Numbered from the stretch's first letter, positions 17,183-24,998 are shown. The stretch: 32,684 bases of DNA from Bacteroidales bacterium (GCA_017398335.1 JAFQGK010000017.1:1-32684), one strand, 5' to 3'. The notes: a model not told the origin generated them from the letters alone. Made by a program: numbers and translations.

Positions 17183-18646
17183 TCATATGACTCCGGATCC
17201 CAGCATTTCAGTGTTGGTGTCCGGATGTCTTTTCTCACCGAATGATGTGGAGGCATCATCTGCTGAATCCTGCAACGGTTCGTACCAGACAGCGAACTGA
17301 CCGGCTGTGATACCGCGTTGAGGAGTATCAAAGAGGATGTAGAGACCGTTCCGGCGCATGATGAGGGTCGCGTCCTGAAGAGGCTGACGATAGCGGATAC
17401 GCACACGGTATCTGCGGATTTCACCTTCCTTCATGCGGAGGTCTTCCCTGATCCAGTGGATTTCTTCAGGGGCTATTCTGAGACAGCTGCGCGAAAGTCC
17501 CTTATGTGTATGACCCTCACCCACGTAGATGATATTGCGCGGTATGTCTGTCTCGATCACAAAGACCGAATCCTTATGACCGCCTATATTCAGTCCCTTA
17601 CGTTGGCCGATAGTATAGAACTGGGCTCCGTCATGCCTGCCGACTATCTTTCCGTATGGGTTTTCCTTGTAACGGGTCTTCTTTATATGCTTCCTGCCGC
17701 TGCGGTAGGTCTCTGTCTCGAACCTGATGTCATATGCCACGGGCTGGGAAAGTCTGAAAAGCTGCTCGTCCGACAGTGATTCAAGAGCCTTCATATTCCA
17801 TGGGCAGCCATCCTTAGATGCTGAGACTGGCATAGCCTTATCCTCTGAAATATAATCAGTTATCATCTTTACATCCGAGAACGAATCGGCTAGCAGCGAC
17901 TGAAGTGTATCATGCACGAAGCGATATTGTTCATTGTCAGCATAATAGGCATCATACACCTCCACGACATCGCCTTCGCAAGACTTGAGCTTCTGCTGAA
18001 GGAATGTAGGTAGGTCCACCTTTCCCACGAAACATATTCCCTGCGAATCCTTCTTATCTGCGGACGGCAGGTCAGCCTCAGCAGCAAGACGACGTACCTC
18101 CGGCTTAGGTATGTCCCCGATCGGGAACATTGCCTTCGAGAGCTGGTCCTGGGTCAGCTGGCACAGGAAATAGCTCTGGTCCTTGTTTGGATCGGCTCCT
18201 GCAAGTATCCTGTATACAGGCTTGCCATCCTTTCCTTCTTCCACGACCTTGCGGCAGTAATGGCCGGTAGCGACCATATCCGCTCCCATCTTCAGAGCAC
18301 ATTTCAGGAAAGCATCGAACTTTATCTCCCTGTTGCACAGAACGTCCGGATTAGGTGTACGGCCCTTTTCATATTCATCGAACATATAGTCCACTACCCT
18401 CTTCCTGTATTCTTCGCTCAAGTCTACGAAGTAGAACGGAATGCCTATCTTCCGTGCCACCATCTCCGCCACAAAACGGTCCTCTTCCCATTCACAGTCG
18501 CCATGAAGAGTCGTTGATGCATCGTGCCAGTTCTGCATGAACAAGGCAAAGACATCATATCCCTGCTGCTTCAGAAGCAGTGCCGCGACGCTCGAATCAA
18601 CACCGCCGGAAAGACCGACGCACACTTTGATATCACTATTATTCAT
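17183..18646 (-). CDS. mnmA: tRNA-uridine 2-thiolase MnmA with an unusual insertion
   Basis: Puts sulfur on U34 of the Lys, Glu and Gln tRNAs in the cytosol, using ATP and a persulfide sulfur donor. The N-terminal PP-loop is GLSGGVDSS (11-19); the catalytic cysteines are Cys104 (NPDVLCNREIKF) and Cys205 (DSQGICFVG); the central domain motif FYTIGQRKGLNIGG is at about 343-356. At 487 residues it is about 120 longer than usual (about 360). Roughly 100 extra residues (231-330, including two Cys) lie between the GDVVE strand and the GKIVGRHDG strand, and the C-terminus is extended by about 30. Expressed from the minus-strand promoter at 18724-18755, divergent from cdd. Confidence 0.93.
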   Translation of the reverse strand: MNNSDIKVCVGLSGGVDSSVAALLLKQQGYDVFALFMQNWHDASTTLHGDCEWEEDRFVAEMVARKIGIPFYFVDLSEEYRKRVVDYMFDEYEKGRTPNPDVLCNREIKFDAFLKCALKMGADMVATGHYCRKVVEEGKDGKPVYRILAGADPNKDQSYFLCQLTQDQLSKAMFPIGDIPKPEVRRLAAEADLPSADKKDSQGICFVGKVDLPTFLQQKLKSCEGDVVEVYDAYYADNEQYRFVHDTLQSLLADSFSDVKMITDYISEDKAMPVSASKDGCPWNMKALESLSDEQLFRLSQPVAYDIRFETETYRSGRKHIKKTRYKENPYGKIVGRHDGAQFYTIGQRKGLNIGGHKDSVFVIETDIPRNIIYVGEGHTHKGLSRSCLRIAPEEIHWIREDLRMKEGEIRRYRVRIRYRQPLQDATLIMRRNGLYILFDTPQRGITAGQFAVWYEPLQDSADDASTSFGEKRHPDTNTEMLGSGVI

Positions 18647-18698
18647 ATCTGGAACGCAAATGGTAAGTGGTTAATAGTCTTTTATAACAAAAAATGAG

Positions 18699-18755
18699 TA
18701 TATTTGTATGTTTTGCAGTAATGCAAAGATAATTTAATTGTTCTGTTATGACAAA
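18699..18755. promoter_or_regulatory. Overlapping divergent promoters of mnmA and cdd
   Basis: Plus strand: TATATTTG (18699-18706) fits the -7 box and serves cdd, whose ATG is at 18748. Minus strand: TTTG (18755-18752), 20 bases, then TATCTTTG (18731-18724) serves mnmA, giving a leader of about 70 bases. The mnmA -33 box lies inside the first codons of cdd, so the two transcription units overlap face to face by about 40 bases. Confidence 0.6.
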
Positions 18756-19221
18756 CAAAGAGATTAAAATCGCCTATATCGAGTACGAGTCCCTTGACCA
18801 GCTCGATGCCGACGACAGAAAAACAGCTGACGCTGCTGTCGAAGCCATCTCACTGTCATATGCACCTTATTCCAGATTCAACGTAGGCGCAGCAGTGATG
18901 TTTGAGGACGGTGAAATCGTCAAAGGAGCCAATCAGGAGAATGCCGCATATCCTTCAGGGCTGTGCGCAGAAAGGACGGCACTCTTCTATGCAAGCGCCA
19001 GTCGTCCGGACAAAGCAATGAAGATTCTTGCTATTGCCGCGGGACAGGAGGGAAAGCTCTGTGACTCCCCTGCCACTCCATGCGGAGCCTGCCGACAGGT
19101 CATGGCACAGTACCAGACCAAGAGCGGAAGGCCAATGGCGGTCATTCTGGTGGGAGCCAAAAAAATTTGGAAGTTTGAGAAGGTCGATGACCTCCTTCCG
19201 CTGATATTCGACAGCATATAG
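18748..19221 (+). CDS. cdd: Cytidine deaminase
   Basis: Deaminates cytidine and deoxycytidine to uridine and deoxyuridine in pyrimidine salvage. The 157-residue cytosolic protein is of the small homotetrameric zinc class: Cys73 and Glu75 in GLCAERTALF supply a zinc ligand and the proton shuttle, and Cys112 and Cys115 in TPCGACRQVM complete the zinc site. The substrate-binding segment FNVGAA and the ENAAYP stretch are in place. It has about 20 extra N-terminal residues compared with the Bacillus enzyme. It is followed by a repeat block and then the PTS cassette. No terminator is visible between them, so read-through is possible. Confidence 0.94.
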   Translation: MTNKEIKIAYIEYESLDQLDADDRKTADAAVEAISLSYAPYSRFNVGAAVMFEDGEIVKGANQENAAYPSGLCAERTALFYASASRPDKAMKILAIAAGQEGKLCDSPATPCGACRQVMAQYQTKSGRPMAVILVGAKKIWKFEKVDDLLPLIFDSI

Positions 19222-19410
19222 ATATCTCGACTCCCATCGGTCGCTCGATATGACAACACACTGTCATCCCGACCAAGTCACGACACATTGTCATTTCGAC
19301 CGAGTCACGACACATTGTCATCCCGACCAAGTCACGACACACTGTCATTTCGACCGAATCACGACACACTGTCATTTCGACCAAGCGGAGCGCGTGGAGA
19401 AATCTCACAA
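19222..19410. repeat. 27-bp tandem repeat block inside a dispersed palindromic repeat
   Basis: The gap between cdd and the EIICBA gene holds about five tandem copies of a 27-base unit (19255-19386), each carrying TGTCATTTCGACC or TGTCATCCCGACC joined by AGTCACGACACA. The copies differ by 1-4 bases. The last runs into GGAGCGCGTGGAGAAATCTC (to 19410), completing a repeat type scattered in many Bacteroidota intergenic regions. The start (19222-19254) is a related copy in the opposite direction (ATCTCGACTCCC...TCGCTCGATATGACA). The arms can fold together. There are no unique spacers, so it is not CRISPR. Confidence 0.85.
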
Positions 19411-19440
19411 ACCAAAAGACAATTCAGGATCTGAAACAAC

Positions 19441-21330
19441 ATGAAAAAAACAAATATACAGCAGAAGGTACAGAAATTCGGCAGAAGTCTCAGCGGAATG
19501 ATCATGCCCAACATCGGCGCATTCATTGCCTGGGGACTTCTCACAGCCCTTTTCATTCCGACAGGATGGTGCCCGAACGAATACCTCGGCAAACTTGTAG
19601 ACCCTATGCTCAAGTACCTGCTTCCGATCCTGATCGGTTATACTGCAGGTAAGAACATTGCAGGCGACAGAGGAGGCGTTACCGGAGCCATAGCCACAAT
19701 GGGTGTGGTCATCGGCAGCAGCATACCTATGTTCATCGGAGCGATGATGATGGGTCCGCTCGGAGGATGGTGCATCAAGAAGTTCGACAAATGGACTGAG
19801 GGCAAGGTAAAGGACGGATTCGAGATGCTGATAAACAATTTCTCCATCGGAATCATCGGTCTACTTCTGGCGATCTTCGGATACATGTTTGTCGGCGACA
19901 TCGTGATATGGCTTACCAAGACTCTCAGCAAGCTTACTGTGGTACTTATTGACCATCACCTCCTTCCACTGGTCGCTCTGGTTGTTGAACCGGCAAAAGT
20001 GATGTTCCTGAACAACGCCATTAATCATGGCATATTCTCCCCTATCGGAATTGAGCAGGCGAACGAACTGGGTAAATCAGTCATGTTCCTCTTCGAGACC
20101 AACCCTGGCCCGGGTCTGGGAGTACTTCTCGCATGCTGGGCATTCGGAAAAGGCGCGACCAGACAGTCTGCTCCCGGAGCTATCATCATCCAGTCGCTCG
20201 GCGGAATCCACGAAATATATTTCCCTTACATACTTGCAAGACCGGGTCTGCTTCTCGGAGCGATTGCCGGCAGTGCTGCGGCCTTGGGATTCTATCAGTT
20301 GACCGACGCCGGTCTCGTAGCTCCAGCATCTCCAGGAAACTTCATAACCCTGCCTGTGATGGCGCCTAAGGGTCAGACACTTATTATTCTTGGAGGTATC
20401 CTGATTGCGGCAGCAGTGTCATTCCTTGTCAGCATCCCATTCATGAGGGGCAAGGAAAAGAGTGTCGAGGAAGACCTGCACATTGATGAAAGCAGGGCTG
20501 GATTCATCAATCTCATAATGTTCGCATGCGATGCCGGAATGGGTTCAAGCGCTCTTGGTGCGACACGATTCCGCAAGCGCACATCACTGGCCGGCCTTGA
20601 GGTCAAGGTCAGGAACTGCGCCGTAGATCAGGTCCCTGATGTGACAGACCTTATTGTATGCCAGAGAGGACTTGCCGAGCGCGTTAAGGACAGCAATCCG
20701 GACAAGGAGGTGGTCATAATCGATAATTTCCTTTCAGATCCGGCTCTGGACAGGTTACTGGAGAGGCTGATCAGGATGGAGGCTGAGGGGTCTGGGGAGA
20801 TTGCCGGTCAGGCCGGCAATGACGAAGAAATGGCCGGCAATGACGGGGAAATGGTTGGCAAGGACAGGGAAATGGTTGGCAAGGAAGAGGAGAAGGGAGG
20901 CAAGGAGGAGGGTCTGCTGAGACTGGAGAACATAAGGACAGGACTTGCTCCTGAAAGCAAGGAGGAGGCCATCAGAAGAGCCGGAAAGATTCTCCACGAA
21001 AGCGGATATGTAGACGCTGAATATATTGATGCAATGATTGCCAGGGAGAATCTGACAACCACATATATGGGAATGGGACTGGCAATACCTCACGGAACTT
21101 CAGAGGCCAAGGCTGCCGTAAAGAAATCCGGCATTGTCGTTCTGCAATATCCGGAGGGCGTGGACTTCGAGGGTGAGAAGGCGCATCTGATCATCGGAAT
21201 TGCGGGCGTCGGAGATGCACACCTCGAAATTCTTGCAAAGGTGAGCGAAGCTCTTGAAGATGAGGAGGTTCTGGAAAGATTATCCCAAAACGCGACAGCT
21301 GAAGAAATTTATCAGACACTAAACAAATAA
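19441..21330 (+). CDS. mtlA: PTS mannitol-family transporter EIICBA
   Basis: A 629-residue fused phosphotransferase permease that imports and phosphorylates a sugar alcohol. EIIC (about 1-340) spans the inner membrane and carries NHGIFSPIG (195-203) and GGIHE with Glu257, the same number as the key residue of E. coli MtlA as I recall. EIIB (about 350-445) has phospho-acceptor Cys363 in [14 protein letters not shown] (about 492-629) has phospho-acceptor His551 in [10 protein letters not shown]. The B-A linker (450-491) is highly charged and built from seven-residue repeats. The cassette continues with araD, HPr and Enzyme I. Family is firm, but no mannitol-1-phosphate dehydrogenase is present, so the substrate may be another polyol. 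Confidence 0.92.
   Translation: MKKTNIQQKVQKFGRSLSGMIMPNIGAFIAWGLLTALFIPTGWCPNEYLGKLVDPMLKYLLPILIGYTAGKNIAGDRGGVTGAIATMGVVIGSSIPMFIGAMMMGPLGGWCIKKFDKWTEGKVKDGFEMLINNFSIGIIGLLLAIFGYMFVGDIVIWLTKTLSKLTVVLIDHHLLPLVALVVEPAKVMFLNNAINHGIFSPIGIEQANELGKSVMFLFETNPGPGLGVLLACWAFGKGATRQSAPGAIIIQSLGGIHEIYFPYILARPGLLLGAIAGSAAALGFYQLTDAGLVAPASPGNFITLPVMAPKGQTLIILGGILIAAAVSFLVSIPFMRGKEKSVEEDLHIDESRAGFINLIMFACDAGMGSSALGATRFRKRTSLAGLEVKVRNCAVDQVPDVTDLIVCQRGLAERVKDSNPDKEVVIIDNFLSDPALDRLLERLIRMEAEGSGEIAGQAGNDEEMAGNDGEMVGKDREMVGKEEEKGGKEEGLLRLENIRTGLAPESKEEAIRRAGKILHESGYVDAEYIDAMIARENLTTTYMGMGLAIPHGTSEAKAAVKKSGIVVLQYPEGVDFEGEKAHLIIGIAGVGDAHLEILAKVSEALEDEEVLERLSQNATAEEIYQTLNK
20827..20910 (+). repeat. 21-bp in-frame repeats in the EIIB-EIIA linker
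   Basis: Four consecutive 21-base units encode [21 protein letters not shown] and EKGGKEE, with a partial unit ([10 protein letters not shown]) just before. The period is a multiple of three, so changes in copy number would lengthen or shorten the linker without breaking the frame. Confidence 0.75.
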
Positions 21331-21337
21331 AGATAAT

Positions 21338-22030
21338 ATGCTCGAGAAACTTAAAGAACAGGTACTAAAGGCAAACCTCGACCTGGTTCGCCATAATCTT
21401 GTGATTCTGACATGGGGGAATGTATCAGCCATCGACCGTGAGACCGGTCTGGTAGTCATCAAGCCTAGCGGCGTATCATACGACGACATGAAAGTCGAGG
21501 ATATGGTTGTCGTCGACCTTGACGGCAATGTAGTAGATGGTGACCTGCGTCCATCTTCCGACACACCTACCCACCTTGCAATATACCGCAATTTCCCTGA
21601 AACCGGCGGTGTGGTCCATACACATTCCACATACGCAACAGCATGGGCACAGGCAGCACTTCCTATTCCGAATATTGGCACAACGCACGCTGACACATTC
21701 CACTGCGACATTCCATGCACGGAAGAAATGACGAAGGAACAGATCACATCGGCATATGAGGCAGAGACCGGCACAGTGATAGCCGACGCATTCAAGGGCA
21801 TGGACCCTATGCACACACCTGCAGTTCTGGTACGTCACCACGGCCCGTTCACATGGGGAAAGAACGCAGACGACGCCGTACACAATGCAGTAGTCCTCGA
21901 GGAAGTGGCAAAGATGGCATCCATTTCAGTGGCCCTGAATCCGGGTATTAAGATGAATGAAGACCTGATCGAAAAGCATTACGAACGCAAGCACGGAGCG
22001 AACGCTTATTACGGTCAGAGCAAGAAATAA
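21338..22030 (+). CDS. araD: L-ribulose-5-phosphate 4-epimerase
   Basis: A 230-residue class II aldolase-family enzyme that interconverts L-ribulose 5-phosphate and D-xylulose 5-phosphate, feeding the pentose phosphate pathway. The length matches E. coli AraD (231). Visible features: TWGNVSAID near residue 26, the phosphate-binding KPSGV, SSDTPTH, zinc-binding VVHTHS, and the third histidine in [11 protein letters not shown]. It starts 8 bases after the EIICBA gene and ends 13 before HPr, so it is embedded in the PTS operon. This suggests the imported polyol phosphate is converted to a pentulose phosphate. UlaF/SgbE-type 4-epimerases are the same family and cannot be told apart here. Confidence 0.9.
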   Translation: MLEKLKEQVLKANLDLVRHNLVILTWGNVSAIDRETGLVVIKPSGVSYDDMKVEDMVVVDLDGNVVDGDLRPSSDTPTHLAIYRNFPETGGVVHTHSTYATAWAQAALPIPNIGTTHADTFHCDIPCTEEMTKEQITSAYEAETGTVIADAFKGMDPMHTPAVLVRHHGPFTWGKNADDAVHNAVVLEEVAKMASISVALNPGIKMNEDLIEKHYERKHGANAYYGQSKK

Positions 22031-22043
22031 TCAAGATAAAGAC

Positions 22044-22304
22044 ATGGTAACAGGAAAGGCAACGATAAATGCAGTCGAGGGTATGCACGCAAGACCGGCT
22101 GGAGAACTTGTAAAACTGGTAAAAGGCCTTGCACCGGCTAAGGTAACAATTGCGACGGAAATTAAGACAGTGAACGCCGGAAGCATGTTGTCATTGCTTT
22201 CACTTGGTTTGAAGACAGGTACGGAAGTGACAGTAAATGTCGAAGGCGGAGACGAAGAGGCTGCACTGGCATCAGTCGTGGATTTCATAAACAATTTTTC
22301 ATAA
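22044..22304 (+). CDS. ptsH: Phosphocarrier protein HPr
   Basis: An 86-residue cytosolic PTS phosphocarrier that relays phosphate from Enzyme I to EIIA. The phospho-histidine is His15 in EGMHARPAG. A serine (Ser47, NAGSMLSLLSLG) sits where HPr kinase/phosphorylase acts in Firmicutes; whether it is used here is unknown. Size and the C-terminal VTVNVEGGDEEAAL segment are typical of HPr rather than of a fused FPr or NPr domain. It lies 13 bases after araD and 4 before the Enzyme I gene. Confidence 0.94.
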   Translation: MVTGKATINAVEGMHARPAGELVKLVKGLAPAKVTIATEIKTVNAGSMLSLLSLGLKTGTEVTVNVEGGDEEAALASVVDFINNFS

Positions 22305-22308
22305 CTGA

Positions 22309-23880
22309 ATGAAGAATCTAGAGACAGGAATCATTACCGGTGAGATTACCATCGGTAATGCTTTTGTTTACAGGCCGACATCCGTTGAGCCTTCATCCGT
22401 CGAATTCATGGGTGCTGAAGCTGAAACCGAAGCATTCAGGTCTGCACTTGAAGCAGTGAAGAACGAACTTTCCGTTCTCGCCGCCTCTGAGGACATCTTC
22501 GCCGCCCACTATGAAATGGCTGACGACCCTATGCTGGAGGAGCAGGCAATCATGTTCATCGAAGAAGGAATGGACGCATATTCAGCCATCAAAAGTACTT
22601 CCGAGGCACTCTGTGCCATGTTCGATGAGATTGATGACGAATACCTCAAGGCAAGAAAGGATGACGTGAAGGATGTGTGCAGAAGAATTGCAGATAAAAT
22701 CAGCGGAAAATGCGACGCCGATGGATTTGCAGGACTGGAAGCCGGAAGCATCATCGTCGCAGAGGAACTGGCACCCTCTGACACGACGAAGATGGACTTC
22801 AGCAGAATCTGCGGTTTCATAACTGAAAAGGGCAGCACCACAAGTCATGTCTGCATCATAGCCAGGAGCAAGGGGCTGCAGGCAATGGTCGGCATCGCCG
22901 GATGTACGTCTGAGATAATGACCGGAGACTGCCTTATAATGGACGGAATGAGCGGCAGCGTGATTGTCAATCCGGACAAAGGCACCCTTGACAGATACAG
23001 AGCTCTTGCAGAAGAGGCTGCCGGCAAGGAATACGATCCTTCAAGAGAAGTGTACACGGCAGATGGGGAAAGAATCTGGATTCTCGGGAATGCCGGCAAC
23101 GTCGAGGACGTAAGAACTGCCGTAGAGTGCGGCGCGGAAGGCATCGGCCTGTTCAGAAGCGAGTTCCTGTATATGGAAAGCGAGGACTTTCCTGACGAAG
23201 AAAGCCAGTACAAGACTTACGCTGAAGCTGCTGAGATATGCGGAGAAAGGCCGCTGACAATACGTACTCTCGACATAGGAGGCGACAAGGCTCTGCCGTA
23301 TCTGGATCTCGAAAAGGAGGAAAATCCTTTCCTCGGCTACAGGGCTATAAGGATATCAATGGATATGGTTTCTCAGTTCAAGACCCAGATCAGGGCAATC
23401 CTGAGGGCTGGAGCCCATGGAAATGTAAGGATGATGTTTCCTATGATAGCCACCATTGAAGAGCTTGTAAAGGCAAGGAAGCTGGTCAGCGAATGCATGG
23501 AGGAGTTAGAGGCGGAAGGCAAGACATTCGACAAGGAAATGCTTGTAGGCATGATGATAGAGACTCCGGCTTCAGTGCTGCTTGCTGATGAGTTCGCTGA
23601 AATGGCTGATTTCTTCAGCATAGGTACTAACGACCTGACACAATATATAATGGCTGCAGACAGGGGTAATTCAAAGGTCGCTTCCCTATATGATCCTGCG
23701 TCAGAAGCAGTGACAAAAGCTATACGGATGGTGATACTGGCGGCCGGAAGAGCTGGGATAGAGGTCAGTATGTGTGGAGAATATGCCTCCGAACCGTCTG
23801 CAACTTCCCTGCTGCTCGATCTCGGACTGAGAAAGTTCAGCGTAAGCGCTCCGGCAATCCGCAGGCTGAAGTCGCTCTGA
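22309..23880 (+). CDS. ptsI: PTS Enzyme I (PEP-protein phosphotransferase)
   Basis: Takes phosphate from phosphoenolpyruvate and passes it to HPr. The 523-residue cytosolic protein is about 50 shorter than E. coli Enzyme I, mostly in the helical HPr-binding part. Active-site His180 lies in GSTTSHVCIIARS. The PEP-binding barrel shows LFRSEFLYM, IRTLDIGGDKALPYL, MFPMIATIEEL, DFFSIGTNDLTQY and CGEYASEP, including the catalytic Cys. There is no GAF domain, so it is not the nitrogen-PTS form. It is the last gene of the cassette. Only the SRP RNA promoter and no obvious terminator follow within 60 bases. Confidence 0.94.
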   Translation: MKNLETGIITGEITIGNAFVYRPTSVEPSSVEFMGAEAETEAFRSALEAVKNELSVLAASEDIFAAHYEMADDPMLEEQAIMFIEEGMDAYSAIKSTSEALCAMFDEIDDEYLKARKDDVKDVCRRIADKISGKCDADGFAGLEAGSIIVAEELAPSDTTKMDFSRICGFITEKGSTTSHVCIIARSKGLQAMVGIAGCTSEIMTGDCLIMDGMSGSVIVNPDKGTLDRYRALAEEAAGKEYDPSREVYTADGERIWILGNAGNVEDVRTAVECGAEGIGLFRSEFLYMESEDFPDEESQYKTYAEAAEICGERPLTIRTLDIGGDKALPYLDLEKEENPFLGYRAIRISMDMVSQFKTQIRAILRAGAHGNVRMMFPMIATIEELVKARKLVSECMEELEAEGKTFDKEMLVGMMIETPASVLLADEFAEMADFFSIGTNDLTQYIMAADRGNSKVASLYDPASEAVTKAIRMVILAAGRAGIEVSMCGEYASEPSATSLLLDLGLRKFSVSAPAIRRLKSL

Positions 23881-23903
23881 CAATAAAGAAGTATCGAAAT
23901 ATT

Positions 23904-23933
23904 TTTGAAAATCAAATTTTGTCCTTACCTTTG
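23904..23933 (+). promoter_or_regulatory. Promoter of the SRP RNA gene
   Basis: TTTG at 23904-23907, 18 bases, then TACCTTTG at 23926-23933 match the Bacteroidota promoter consensus. The -7 box is identical to that of the rRNA promoter at 191-198, as expected for a highly expressed stable RNA. Transcription should start about 5-7 bases downstream, at the GGG of the RNA. Confidence 0.75.
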
Positions 23934-23937
23934 CGCT

Positions 23938-24040
23938 GGGTAAGTCTTACACGACCAGCTCCCTCTGAATTCCCCCAGGGCTTGACCGCAGCAAGGGTAG
24001 GAGGTCGTAGCGGTGCGATGTAATCAGCTTACCCTTTTTT
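23938..24040 (+). ncRNA. ffs: Signal recognition particle RNA (4.5S, small bacterial type)
   Basis: The ends GGGTAAG (23938-23944) and CTTACCC (24028-24034) pair, and a T-run follows (24035-24040) as terminator. Inside, CCCCCAGGG and GCAGCAAGGGTAGGAGG form the conserved Ffh-binding side of the hairpin, matching the small SRP RNA consensus (CAGG...GCAGCAAGGGTA). Length of about 100 bases fits. The RNA joins Ffh to target ribosomes making membrane proteins. The apical loop reads CTTGAC where most bacteria have a GGAA-type tetraloop. Confidence 0.85.
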
Positions 24041-24480
24041 CATTTATTACCCAGAACATATTTCCGATATAATTGACAAAAACGGTTGGTAAAACCGTTG
24101 TAACTTGGTTATATTCATACACTTACATAAATTAGATGAAAACGGTTTCATCTAATGAGTGATAATCCAAAAATAAGAAGGCGTTACTCAGGAACCAGAG
24201 CTCAACGTAAGCCTCCTTTTCATGGATAGAACTAAGAAATGGAGACTTCTATCCACAAAAAGGGCTGTTTCTGTGGACAGGATGGCACAAAGCAGGCGGA
24301 GCGAGCCCATTGGCGTCGCTCGCGCAGCTTACTTTGTGCCACCGACGCAGAGCTGGTGCCATTTTTTAACGATTTCAGCACAAGCTATCTCCAAAATCTG
24401 CAGTTTGACGCGAAAAACAATATAGCTGGTGCCAGTTTGAGCCGAAAATGGTACAAGCTATGAGGGTATATGTAAGCAAC
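24041..24480. other. Non-coding region rich in hairpins
   Basis: I see no convincing gene. It holds: an AACGGTT/AACCGTT dyad (24081-24099); a perfect 11-bp inverted repeat around ACGG (24131-24156); a loose stem AGAAGGCGTTAC/GTAAGCCTCC followed by TTTT (about 24176-24218); GGATAGAA/TTCTATCC (about 24224-24254); TCCACA/TGTGGA (about 24251-24276); a large stem TGGCACAAAG/CTTTGTGCCA (about 24284-24342); and an imperfect direct repeat beginning AGCTGGTGCCA near 24351 and 24425, each unit ending in ACAAGCTAT. Two overlapping ORFs of 67 and 74 codons here are not supported by composition or motif. Confidence 0.5.
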
Positions 24481-24511
24481 CGGAATTTTACGTTGATCCG
24501 AACATATTTCC

Positions 24512-24598
24512 TGTCATCTCGAGTAACCAGATGTCATCTCGAGCGACCGATATAATTTCTGTCATCTCGAGCGACCGCAGGGAGTCGAGAGATCTCTG
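24512..24598 (+). repeat. Dispersed palindromic repeat, three heads
   Basis: Three copies of TGTCATCTCGAG (starting at 24512, 24532 and 24560) precede one full element that continues GCGACCGCAGGGAG and ends TCGAGAGATCTC. This is the same family as the block at 19222-19410, with extra partial heads in front of one complete copy in both places. The TCTCGA/TCGAGA arms can form a small hairpin. It lies just downstream of the ybaN gene. Confidence 0.7.
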
Positions 24599-24622
24599 TC
24601 TCAACCGAAAATCCCTGCTGGT

Positions 24623-24982
24623 TTATTTCAATGTCTTATAGGATAGGATATGGGCTGTGATAGCAGCAGCCAGAACGATGAAGAAGAGTCGTAATGCCCA
24701 ATGGTCAGCCACAAAGATGGCACAGTTCAGAAGAGTGATCCAGACCAGGGTCACCGACAGCACCTTGATTTTCAACGGTATAGCCTTATACTCCATAAAG
24801 TTGCGGATATAGGGCCCGAGCCTGGGATGATTCAGAAGCCAGTCGTAAAGTCCCCTGTTGCTTCTCAGGAAAAGCGCTGCTGCCAGAAGAAGCAATGGAG
24901 TCGTCGGAAGGACCGGGAGGAATATTCCCAGTATGCCAAGCCCGAGAGCCAGAAGACCTAAAATTGTCAATATCCATTTCAT
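24623..24982 (-). CDS. ybaN: YbaN family (DUF454) inner membrane protein
   Basis: A 119-residue membrane protein of the DUF454/YbaN family, function unknown. It has an N-terminal hydrophobic hairpin with the family's LGLGILGIFLPVLPTTPLLLLAAALFLRSN segment pattern (G-x-G-x-x-G-x-x-L-P-x-L-P-T-T-P at about 14-30), a short amphipathic middle (NHPRLGPYIRNF) and two further C-terminal membrane segments. It is transcribed alone. Its predicted promoter box TATCTTTG (24998-24991) is only eight bases before the ATG, so the mRNA may have almost no leader. Function cannot be inferred from the neighbours. Confidence 0.88.
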   Translation of the reverse strand: MKWILTILGLLALGLGILGIFLPVLPTTPLLLLAAALFLRSNRGLYDWLLNHPRLGPYIRNFMEYKAIPLKIKVLSVTLVWITLLNCAIFVADHWALRLFFIVLAAAITAHILSYKTLK

Positions 24983-24990
24983 AGCGGATG

Positions 24991-24998
24991 CAAAGATA
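24991..24998 (-). promoter_or_regulatory. ybaN promoter, -7 box
   Basis: TATCTTTG on the minus strand matches TAnnTTTG. Eight bases separate it from the ATG at 24982, which puts the transcription start at or within a few bases of the start codon. No good TTTG is found 19 bases upstream, so strength is uncertain. Confidence 0.45.

Noticed and set aside
19255-19386. CRISPR array
   Set aside because: The 27-base units are directly adjacent with no unique spacers and no cas genes nearby; it is a tandem repeat.
19142-19408. 88-codon minus-strand ORF with repeated CRDSVEMT units
   Set aside because: The repeats only translate the 27-bp DNA array; a multiple of three keeps the frame open by chance, and part overlaps the 3' end of cdd antisense.
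21476-21883. 135-codon Cys-rich minus-strand ORF
   Set aside because: It is fully antisense to araD and its cysteines come from complementary codons of a conserved gene.
24222-24463. Two overlapping small ORFs of 67 and 74 codons
   Set aside because: They run across several hairpins, have different frames over the same DNA, and show no domain or ribosome-site support.
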